The notes under the pieces: generated by a model | Told to the model about the DNA's origin: nothing | What the model saw: only the letters and a program-made list of their open reading frames with translations | The model's database searches: none | Position numbers and translations under genes: made by a program | Source of the DNA: Gammaproteobacteria bacterium | GTDB lineage: Bacteria > Pseudomonadota > Gammaproteobacteria > Steroidobacterales > Steroidobacteraceae | NCBI GenBank assembly: GCA_003137095.1 | Contig: PLET01000054.1 | Span: 1-63,290 of the forward strand | Direction of reading: 5' to 3' | DNA: 63,290 bases | Shown: one piece after another, positions 31,322 through 38,559 of the stretch | Layout: every line of letters starts with the position of its first letter | Numbering within the stretch: the stretch's first letter is position 1

Positions 31322-33797
31322 GGCGTTCTCCTTGACCGGAATGGCCGGACATGAATGGCGGCAGCCACTGGGCCGGATCGGCGCCGTTGGCCGCGATGAT
31401 GCGATGCATGCGCTCCACCTGACTCGAACGTCCCGAGATCACCGCCAATTCAGCATCGAAGCCCTGCAGGTCGAGCTCGCATACGACGCTGTGGTGGGCC
31501 TGTTTCACCAGGAACTGGCGCGAACCGGGCGGCAGCTGTTGCTTGATGAGCTTGAACTCGCGCTCCGTGAGTCCGAAGCCGCGGGTGTACTCGTCGAGAT
31601 TTGCATCCGCGTTGGGGAAAAAAACCTTGGTTGGCGTCTGCTCCACCAGGGTTCTGCTGATCGGACTGTCGAGCACGTCGCTCGCGCTCTGCGTTGCGAG
31701 GCTCATGACCCCGTTCAATTTCCGCCAGGTTTTGGGTCCGTCCTTGGCGAAATTCTCGAAGGCCGGATCGGCCAGCAGCCGCCAGAATTCATCCAGCCAG
31801 CACACCAGCCGCCGCCCGTCCAGGAGCTGGCGCACCATGTGGAACAGGTATAGCGTCAGCGGCGGGCGCGCGACCTTGTGATCCAGGAATTCGGTGACGT
31901 CGAATCCGATCACGATACTGCCGCAGAGCCTCGGGACCACGGTATCGCTGGGATTGTCGAACACCCAGGCGTAGTCGCCTCCACACCCGGCGGACCAGCG
32001 TGCCAGCCGCGCATGCAATCCCTCCGGATCGGTCGGATCGAGAAACTCCACCAGCCGTGACAATCTTCTCGCCGCCAGATCGAGCGCCAGAGTACCGCGC
32101 AGTGCCTGATCGAGATCCGCCTGTTCGCGCACCGAAGGCGCCGTCTGACCGCGCGCGGATCCCGCGAGCTCGCGCAGCCAGGTCTTGAGAAATTCGGTGT
32201 TCGCCGGCGTCACGGGCAGCTGCAGGGGATTGAAACCGGTCGGCGCGCCGCTCTTCAGCGGCAGGTACTCTCCGCCAAGCGCGCGCACCAGTATCTCCAG
32301 ACCCCGATCCTTGTCGAAGATGACCTGGGTTACGCCCCTGCGATGCAGCATGGCGATCAGAAACCCGATGAACACCGTCTTGCCGGATCCGGTGGGGCCG
32401 CAGATGAGCGTATGACCCGTGTCCTTGCGGCTGCCGCCGGTGGCATCGGCCGGATCACTGGCATGGAGTGAAAAATGATACGGGGAGCGCGCACTGGTGA
32501 CGAGCAGGGCGAGCGCATCACCCCAATGATTGCCGGTCGCGCGCCCGCAGGGATAATTGTGGAAGGGAACCATCGCCGCAAAATTGCGTGTGGTGATCGG
32601 CGCCTTGCGCGGGCGCACCGCAAAGTTTCCCGGCAACTGCGCCCAGAATGCGGCTTCGAGGGCCAGGTCCTCCCGCGCCACCAGCATGCCCGTATCGGCG
32701 AGCAGGGCGCGTGCCAGCGAGATTTTATCGTTGAGCGCACGCAGCCGGTGCGCGTCGCCTTGCGGATCGGCCGGGTCGGCAATGTCGGCAATCACCTGCA
32801 GCGAGAAATGATGATCGCCCATGGCGAATTCGTTGCTGGTCAGGGCATCGAGTGCAGCGGTGAGTTCCTCCGCCTGCGACACCGCGAAATCGCCTGCATT
32901 GGCCATGCGATTGTACTGGCGTTGCAATAGCGCCTGGGCCGTTGATTTCGTCAGGAAGGAGAAGGACTGCGTCAGCACGAACGCCAGCGGAGCGGACAAC
33001 AGCGAATCGTACATCCCGGCGAACGACGGCGACGGATACTCCTTGATGCCCAACATGGCTCCGACGTGAGTCGCGGTCGCCGTGCGGTACTCGATGGCTT
33101 CGTTGCCGAAGAACAGGCGCGTGCTGACGAGTGCCTGGCTCAAAGGAATCCGCGGCAATGGCATTCGCTGCCATTCGCCATTGACGAGCACGCCGAGATA
33201 TTCCAGAAGAGACGAACACCAGGCCTGTCCGGCACGATATGCGCCGAGCAGTTCCGGCTCGTAGCGGGCCAGCGAGGCGCTCACGGTCTGCGCAAGCTTT
33301 GCGCAGACATCCAACGCATCCGCGATCTCCAGACGCGAACCATCCTTCTGGCTGCGGCTGAGCGCCTTGGACAGAATGCCCGTGGTCACGTTGGCGTTGG
33401 GTCGATGGACGATCGCCAGGTACAATTCGTTGACCATCAGCGTCTCACGGGCGAGCCGACGCTCGTATTTCAGATGCAATTGTGTCGCGAAGTCCGTGGG
33501 TCCGGGATTGCGCGCTGCGCAGTGCGACGTGCATTCCCGGCGCCGGATCACGTGGGACCATAGCGCGACGTTTGGGCCGGCAATATTTCTCCACAAGACA
33601 TTCAGCCGCTCATGCCAGACGTTGATCTGCGCATCATCGCTGCTCTCGAAACTGGCGCCGGACAGGCGGAAGGCCAGCACATAATCCCCGAATTGCGTCT
33701 TCACCACGCTCGGAGCGACGTGCGCCGTATAGGGAATGCGGTCTGCGGCCGCGAATTCGCGGCGCAGGGCCGGCTCCCGCGCGGCGGCCGGCGTCAC
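31314..33797 (-). CDS. virB4: VirB4-like secretion ATPase
   Basis: 827 residues, the usual length. CagE/TrbE/VirB domain in the N-terminal half (SLARYEPELLGAYRAG, SLLEYLGVLVNGEW), Walker A LICGPTGSGKTVFIGFL near residue 465, FDKDRGLEILVRALGGEYL, and Walker B LVCWLDEFWRLLADPAFENF near 655. It energises pilus assembly and DNA transfer. GTG start at 33797 overlaps the virB3 stop. One cysteine pair (CTSHCAARNPG) in the N-terminal part is unusual but of unknown meaning. Confidence 0.94.
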   Translation of the reverse strand: MTPAAAREPALRREFAAADRIPYTAHVAPSVVKTQFGDYVLAFRLSGASFESSDDAQINVWHERLNVLWRNIAGPNVALWSHVIRRRECTSHCAARNPGPTDFATQLHLKYERRLARETLMVNELYLAIVHRPNANVTTGILSKALSRSQKDGSRLEIADALDVCAKLAQTVSASLARYEPELLGAYRAGQAWCSSLLEYLGVLVNGEWQRMPLPRIPLSQALVSTRLFFGNEAIEYRTATATHVGAMLGIKEYPSPSFAGMYDSLLSAPLAFVLTQSFSFLTKSTAQALLQRQYNRMANAGDFAVSQAEELTAALDALTSNEFAMGDHHFSLQVIADIADPADPQGDAHRLRALNDKISLARALLADTGMLVAREDLALEAAFWAQLPGNFAVRPRKAPITTRNFAAMVPFHNYPCGRATGNHWGDALALLVTSARSPYHFSLHASDPADATGGSRKDTGHTLICGPTGSGKTVFIGFLIAMLHRRGVTQVIFDKDRGLEILVRALGGEYLPLKSGAPTGFNPLQLPVTPANTEFLKTWLRELAGSARGQTAPSVREQADLDQALRGTLALDLAARRLSRLVEFLDPTDPEGLHARLARWSAGCGGDYAWVFDNPSDTVVPRLCGSIVIGFDVTEFLDHKVARPPLTLYLFHMVRQLLDGRRLVCWLDEFWRLLADPAFENFAKDGPKTWRKLNGVMSLATQSASDVLDSPISRTLVEQTPTKVFFPNADANLDEYTRGFGLTEREFKLIKQQLPPGSRQFLVKQAHHSVVCELDLQGFDAELAVISGRSSQVERMHRIIAANGADPAQWLPPFMSGHSGQGERHV

Positions 33798-34183
33798 GGC
33801 ATGACCCTCGGCCCGGCCGCCGGCAGCGGCCAGACGGGTTCGCGCCGGCGCCGGCCGCGCCGATCAGGCAGGTCTAGCGCGAGGGGACTGTAGCTGCTGG
33901 CGCTCCAATACCGCAGGTTTGCGAAAAACGCCGGCAACCTCGTGCGCGCCCACAAGACGGCGAGATCGAAGAATCGCGCATCCCGGGTGCAGAGCAGCGC
34001 CGACACGGCGTGGAGCGGTGCGCTGATCAGCAGCGTCAGCAGATTCTTGGTCAGCAGAAACGTCTCCAGCGTGAACACCATGTTGAACAGCAGCGCGGAA
34101 TAGGTGACGCCCCATCGCATGGGCGGTCGCGTCGCCCCCACGAACAGTGCGTCGGCCTTCAGCCCTGCATTGCGTTCGCTCAT
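33794..34183 (-). CDS. virB3: VirB3-like inner membrane protein
   Basis: 129 residues. VirB3 features are LFVGATRPPMRWGVTYSALL near the N-terminus, a membrane hairpin with LLTLLISAPLHAVSALLC, and DARFFDLAVLWARTRLPAFF. It lies between the pilin and the VirB4 ATPase, its usual place. The end overlaps virB4 by four bases. The basic C-terminal tail (DRRGRRRREPVW) is not typical. Confidence 0.88.
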   Translation of the reverse strand: MSERNAGLKADALFVGATRPPMRWGVTYSALLFNMVFTLETFLLTKNLLTLLISAPLHAVSALLCTRDARFFDLAVLWARTRLPAFFANLRYWSASSYSPLALDLPDRRGRRRREPVWPLPAAGPRVMP

Positions 34184-34193
34184 GGTGCAGCCC

Positions 34194-34490
34194 TCAAACG
34201 CCGAACATGCCGCGCACCCAGGCGACGATTTGCGGCGCGCCGAATGCAATCGCGATGCCCAGGATTGCGCCCAGGCACCACCCCCAGCTCATTCGGTTTG
34301 CCATTGCCATTCCGCCGAGAATCATGATCAGAATCACGGCGATCGGCGTCAGCCACGCCAGGATGTTGGTCTGCAGCGCGGTGGCGCCGGTCATGAAGGG
34401 AGAGGCCTGCGCCAGCGCCAGCGCAGGTGCCATGACCAGCGCGGCCGCGGTCATCACGGCAAACGGCGCATTCCAGAGATCGCGAATCAT
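34194..34490 (-). CDS. virB2: VirB2-like major pilin
   Basis: 98 residues. A signal sequence (AAALVMAPALALAQA) precedes two hydrophobic helices typical of VirB2/TrbC pilins (WLTPIAVILIMILGGMAMAN and WCLGAILGIAIAFGAPQIVAW). ATG at 34490 is used because the signal peptide begins there. It would form the conjugative pilus. Confidence 0.87.
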   Translation of the reverse strand: MIRDLWNAPFAVMTAAALVMAPALALAQASPFMTGATALQTNILAWLTPIAVILIMILGGMAMANRMSWGWCLGAILGIAIAFGAPQIVAWVRGMFGV

Positions 34491-34497
34491 GTCCGTC

Positions 34498-34896
34498 TCA
34501 AACCTCCGTCTCGAGGGTCCCCAGTTGCTTCTCGTCCATCCGCGCCGCCAGTTCCTCGCGCTTGATCCTGCCCGGCGCACCAAACCTGAAGGTCTGGACC
34601 ACGAAGGAATGGTCGTATTGTTTCTCGCCGTCCTTGTCGGTCCAATTGTTGGCGCGGATCTGCGCCTGCAGGATGAGCTGATCGCCCTTGCGCGCGTTCT
34701 TGGCGATCGTTTCACCGAGACCTTCGAAGGCGACGAACCACAGGCTGGTCACCGCCTCGCGCGGATTGCCCTCCTCGTCCTTGCCCGCGTAATCGTTGCC
34801 TACGAGGCAGATGCGGGTATATGTGGTGTCGCCCTTGACGGCGAGTTCCGGATTCTTGGCGAGATTGCCGATGGCGGTGACGGTAAAGCTGTTCAT
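34498..34896 (-). CDS. ssb: Single-stranded DNA-binding protein
   Basis: 132 residues with an OB fold: FTVTAIGNLAKNPELAVKG, YTRICLVGNDYAGK, VTSLWFVAFEGLGETIAKNA, KGDQLILQAQIRANNW. It lacks the usual acidic C-terminal DDDIPF-type tail, ending instead KQLGTLETEV. It probably coats the transferred strand in recipients. ATG at 34896 has GGAG at good spacing; GTG six bases earlier is the alternative. It is the first gene of the conjugation operon proper. Confidence 0.85.
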   Translation of the reverse strand: MNSFTVTAIGNLAKNPELAVKGDTTYTRICLVGNDYAGKDEEGNPREAVTSLWFVAFEGLGETIAKNARKGDQLILQAQIRANNWTDKDGEKQYDHSFVVQTFRFGAPGRIKREELAARMDEKQLGTLETEV

Positions 34897-34984
34897 GTCC
34901 ACTCCTGATGGCTGTGCGATCGCGTGTGTGGATCGCGTGCTGCCAGTCTGGGAGAGGACCCCGATGAATGAAACGCAACTAACT

Positions 34985-35008
34985 GGCGCGTTCGGACAGA
35001 AACGCGCC
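34985..35008 (-). terminator. Hairpin after the ParA-like gene
   Basis: GGCGCGTT (34985-34992) pairs perfectly with AACGCGCC (35001-35008) around an 8-base loop, 14 bases past the ParA-like stop on the minus strand. Downstream on that strand is T-rich but not a clean run. It may separate the ParA-like gene from the ssb-virB transcript. The 34897-35022 interval has no gene and could also hold oriT; no oriT could be identified. Confidence 0.45.
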
Positions 35009-35022
35009 TGGCAAAGGCCGGA

Positions 35023-35721
35023 TCAGACTCCGAGCGTGGCGATCTGCTCGAAGGAGTTCTTCAGCCATGCGCGCACCCGCTGGCGCTCGAGCACGCCGAA
35101 GCCGCCGGCGTCGCTGTCGCCGCGATTCGCCACCGCCCAGAAACTCGAGCTGCTGGCGTCGATCTTGAGCATGGAAGCATCCTGCAGGCGTTTGATCGTG
35201 ATGACGCTCGCGCCCAGGTCGAGGGCGCGGCGCTTCTGGCCGGATTTGTCCAGGATGCCGAAATCGTCGCCGCGCAGTTGATTGAGCACCAGCACGTAGT
35301 TCAGTCGCGTGCCGTATCGGTCCAACAACGTCTTGAGCAGATCCACCGAGTCCCTGCCCGAGTCCATGACGTGCCAGTAGCGGATGTAGAGGCCGAGCTC
35401 CGGGGCCACCTCGAGCAGCTGTGAATCATCCATCCACTGCGTGAGCCCGGCCTGGGTCTGCGCCGCCAGATCCACCAGGATGCGCCGCTCCGGCTTTTCG
35501 GCGGCGGCCTCGACGATGGCGTCCAGGCTTTCATAATTGTCGATGACCACCGGCGAGGCGTAGCCGGCGTAGAAGCGCATGAGCGCGCCGTGGGACTTGT
35601 CCGTATCGAAGCCCAGAAACGGAATCGATTGATCGATCAGATACTGCGCCAGCAGACGCGCAACCATGGATTTTCCGACCCCGCCCTTCTCCCCGCCGAT
35701 CAGATGAATGTTCGTCAGCAC
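35023..35721 (-). CDS. ParA/MinD-like ATPase of the conjugative module
   Basis: 232 residues. Deviant Walker A near the N-terminus (IHLIGGEKGGVGKSMVARLL), switch-like FDTDKSHGALMRF and Walker B region RILVDLAAQTQAGL. It has no helix-turn-helix and no ParB partner is encoded nearby, unlike plasmid partition loci. Such orphan ParA-like ATPases occur at the edge of conjugative elements and may position the relaxosome or stabilise the excised form (inference). GTG start at 35721. It is taken as the outer boundary gene of the module. Confidence 0.82.
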   Translation of the reverse strand: MLTNIHLIGGEKGGVGKSMVARLLAQYLIDQSIPFLGFDTDKSHGALMRFYAGYASPVVIDNYESLDAIVEAAAEKPERRILVDLAAQTQAGLTQWMDDSQLLEVAPELGLYIRYWHVMDSGRDSVDLLKTLLDRYGTRLNYVLVLNQLRGDDFGILDKSGQKRRALDLGASVITIKRLQDASMLKIDASSSSFWAVANRGDSDAGGFGVLERQRVRAWLKNSFEQIATLGV

Positions 35722-35775
35722 TGCGTCCGCCTTTCGTGAAACTGGGCGCTACGTTATCACGGTACACTGACGCCG

Positions 35776-36525
35776 ATGCAGCCCGAGACCCCGACCGATA
35801 CCGCAATTTCACACGCGCTCGCCGTGCAGGAGCTGCGCAAACAATATGACAAAATCACCGCGGTCGACGACGTGTCGTTTCAGGTCGGGCGCGGCGAGAT
35901 CGTGGGCCTCGTCGGACCGAACGGCGCGGGCAAAACCACCACCATCAACATGGTACTCGGCGTCCTTCAACCCACCTCTGGCAGGATATTCATCGGCGGC
36001 ATCGACATTGCCCGGCGCCGCGCACAGGCGCTCGAGCGCACCAATTTCGCGGCGGTGTATGCCGCCCTGCCGGGCAATCTCACCGTCGAGGAGAATCTCA
36101 CCTTCTTCGGCCTGCTCTACGGCATCCCGCGGCTGCGCGCCCGCGTCGATGAGCTCATCAGCGAATTTGATCTGAAGAAACTGCGCCGCACCAAGTGCGG
36201 CCTGTTGTCCTCGGGCGAGCAGACGCGCGCGGCGCTCGCCAAGGCGCTGCTCAACCGGCCGCAGCTGCTGTTGCTCGACGAGCCCACCGCCTCTCTGGAC
36301 CCGTCCGCGGCGCAGCTCATCCGTGCCAAGATCAGGGCGCTCGCCGCCCACGATCACTGCGGCATCCTCTGGACCTCGCATAACATGATAGAAGTCGAGA
36401 CCGTCTGCGACCGGGTGCTGCTGCTGTCGCATGGCCGGATCCTGCTCGAAGGCGATCCGAAGTCCCTGCCACAGGAACAGGGCTCGGCCTCGCTCGAGGA
36501 ACTGTTCATCCGGATGGTGCGATGA
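35776..36525 (+). CDS. ABC transporter ATP-binding subunit
   Basis: 249 residues, DrrA/NodI-type exporter ATPase: Walker A VGPNGAGKTTTINMVLG, Q-loop, signature GLLSSGEQTRAALAKALL, Walker B LLLLDEPTASLDPSAA and switch histidine in WTSHNMIEVE. It powers export through the permease encoded next, whose ATG overlaps the stop (ATGA). The substrate is unknown; the two-gene layout with an ABC-2 permease is that of drug, polysaccharide or lipid exporters. Confidence 0.93.
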   Translation: MQPETPTDTAISHALAVQELRKQYDKITAVDDVSFQVGRGEIVGLVGPNGAGKTTTINMVLGVLQPTSGRIFIGGIDIARRRAQALERTNFAAVYAALPGNLTVEENLTFFGLLYGIPRLRARVDELISEFDLKKLRRTKCGLLSSGEQTRAALAKALLNRPQLLLLDEPTASLDPSAAQLIRAKIRALAAHDHCGILWTSHNMIEVETVCDRVLLLSHGRILLEGDPKSLPQEQGSASLEELFIRMVR

Positions 36526-37325
36526 AACTGCGTCCGATCGCCGGCATCGTCCTACGCCAGGTTTATCTCATGCGCGGCAGCCCGGTGCGCCTGTTTCCCA
36601 TGGTCACCTGGGTGGCCATCGACATCGTCCTGTGGGGATTCATCACCCGTTATCTCAACCAGGCTGACGGTGGTCGGGTGGACTTCGTGCCGGCACTTCT
36701 GGGCGGCGTGCTGCTGTGGGATTTCTGCACGCGCATCATGCAGGGTGTGACCACGGCCTTTCTCGAGGATGTCTGGTCGCGCAATTTCCTGAATCTGTTC
36801 GCCTCGCCACTGTCGATCTCCGAATATGTCTGCGGGCTGGTGATCACCAGCGTGTTGACCAGCAGCCTCGGGCTCGCGGTGATGCTGGCGCTCGCCACCG
36901 GCGTGTTCGGCCTCGAGTTTTTTGCCATGGGATTGTCGCTGGTGGCGTATCTGGCGATTCTGTTCGTGTTCGGCATCACCCTGGGAGTCTTCGGCAGCGC
37001 CGTGGTGCTGCGCCTGGGTCCGGCCTCCGAGTGGCTGCTGTGGCCGCTGCCCGCAGTGCTCGCGCCATTCGCCGCCGTGTTCTACCCGCTCTCGACGCTG
37101 CCCGTCTGGATGCAATGGGTGTCGCATGCGCTGCCGCCCGCCTACGTGTTCGAGGGCATGCGCAGCCTGCTCGCCGGCCAGCCCTTTCCCGCCTCGACGC
37201 TGCTCGAAGGTGGCGTGTTGGCGGGTGTCCTGCTGTTGATCGCCGCTTGGTTCTACGGCCGGGTTTACCGGCATGCGGTGCGCACCGGGTTGCTGGCGCG
37301 CTATTCGGCGGAAAGCGCGAGCTGA
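36522..37325 (+). CDS. ABC-2 type transporter permease
   Basis: 267 residues with six hydrophobic segments (for example TWVAIDIVLWGFITRYL, LALATGVFGLEFFAMGLSLV, LLIAAWFYGRVYRHAV) and the ABC-2 pattern PVWMQWVSHALPPAYVFEGM. It forms the membrane channel for the preceding ATPase. Its last 25 bases overlap the convergent cytochrome gene. Confidence 0.9.
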   Translation: MKLRPIAGIVLRQVYLMRGSPVRLFPMVTWVAIDIVLWGFITRYLNQADGGRVDFVPALLGGVLLWDFCTRIMQGVTTAFLEDVWSRNFLNLFASPLSISEYVCGLVITSVLTSSLGLAVMLALATGVFGLEFFAMGLSLVAYLAILFVFGITLGVFGSAVVLRLGPASEWLLWPLPAVLAPFAAVFYPLSTLPVWMQWVSHALPPAYVFEGMRSLLAGQPFPASTLLEGGVLAGVLLLIAAWFYGRVYRHAVRTGLLARYSAESAS

Positions 37326-38374
37326 GGCGCACGACCCGCCCGCTCAACTCGGACGCCGGCGTGCGGCGGCGCTCGCAGCGGCACCGAGGCCGTGTAGGCT
37401 GCGAGGTCGATCATGTCGGCAATGCGCAGCGGCGCGGCCACGGCCTGCATGGGCTTGCCTGCCGGCGCGCTGCGTGCGCCGCTTTGAAACGCGAGCAGCT
37501 GCCTCATGACATAGCTCGGCGAACGTCCGGCGAGCGGCGGCGCGAGCGCTTCACCCTGCAACGCCGGACCGTGGCATGAGGTGCAGGCGGTGGCGCTGTC
37601 GCCCGTGGCCAGGCGGCGGCCGCGGCCGATGCTGCCCGGCGGCACATAGGCCCGGTAGACCAGGCTGTCGTCGCGCATTTCATGGCGCTTAGCATCCGGC
37701 ATCATTTCGATCAGCCGTTCGCCGAGCGGCTCATCGCCCGCCTCGGGTGCTCTCGCGTACACCCAGCCCACCACGGTCAGATGGGGTATGCGTGTGCGCT
37801 CCAGCACCACCACCCGCCGGCGCAGCTGCTGCGCCGCGAAATAGGCCGCAGCCGCCGCCAGATCCACGTCGCTCACGCGCTCGGCCACGGTGATCATCAG
37901 GCCGTTCGGCCGATAGGCATCGGTGTGCGGTGCATTGCGGCGCGCGCCGGATTTGAAATCGGCCACCTGTTGAACGATGTAGGCTGCGGGCAGGCCCGCG
38001 AGCGCGGCATTCTCCGGACGGCCCTGGCCGCTCGGTGTATGGCAATAGCCGCAGGCATACACCTCGGGCGCGCGACCGGTCGCCACGATCGGCGGCATGG
38101 CCGCATGCGCTTGCGGAAACCAATCCACTGCATCGAACATATTCTTGAGCTGCGCCGCGCTGAAAGCCGCATCGCTGCCCGGAAGACGCAGCCGCGCCTG
38201 CGTGTCGGCGGCACGCTTACCGCTCGGCGGATTCAAGGGAAAGAGCCACGCCGGCACCGAAGGCGGAGCACTCGCCGCGGAAAGGCCGTCGCTCGCGATG
38301 GCAACGCCGGCAAACAGCAACGCACCGCAGGCCGCCAGGCCGGCGGTGAACCTCGTGAATCTGCGACTGTCCAT
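37301..38374 (-). CDS. Exported di-haem cytochrome c
   Basis: 357 residues with a signal peptide (GLAACGALLFAGVAIASDG). Two c-type haem sites are visible: CGYCH about residue 108 and CTSCH about residue 266, each followed by class I-like GLP/LAG turns and later Met ligands (candidates in NGLMITVAE and GKPMQAVAA). Two tandem cytochrome domains suggest an electron carrier to a terminal oxidase or a dehydrogenase partner; no partner gene is adjacent. ATG at 38374. Confidence 0.88.
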   Translation of the reverse strand: MDSRRFTRFTAGLAACGALLFAGVAIASDGLSAASAPPSVPAWLFPLNPPSGKRAADTQARLRLPGSDAAFSAAQLKNMFDAVDWFPQAHAAMPPIVATGRAPEVYACGYCHTPSGQGRPENAALAGLPAAYIVQQVADFKSGARRNAPHTDAYRPNGLMITVAERVSDVDLAAAAAYFAAQQLRRRVVVLERTRIPHLTVVGWVYARAPEAGDEPLGERLIEMMPDAKRHEMRDDSLVYRAYVPPGSIGRGRRLATGDSATACTSCHGPALQGEALAPPLAGRSPSYVMRQLLAFQSGARSAPAGKPMQAVAAPLRIADMIDLAAYTASVPLRAPPHAGVRVERAGRAPQLALSAE

Positions 38375-38559
38375 ACGCGTAGTGTAAGGGACGCAGCGGC
38401 CTCAAACACGCAAACCCGCGCCCCCACAGGGGAATTTCGGGGTGCGATGGCCCGTTGCACCGCCCAAGGCACGCTGGCGTTTTACCGCAAAGTCGTTGAA
38501 GCTATCGCCCTATTGACCACTACAACTAAGCGGGGCGCGCCTTGAAGGCGGCCTCCACG

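Noticed and set aside
19650..35775. Direct repeats (att sites) or a tRNA flanking the conjugative module
   Set aside because: Reading both edges gave no repeat of useful length and no tRNA gene; an actual alignment could still find an imperfect one.
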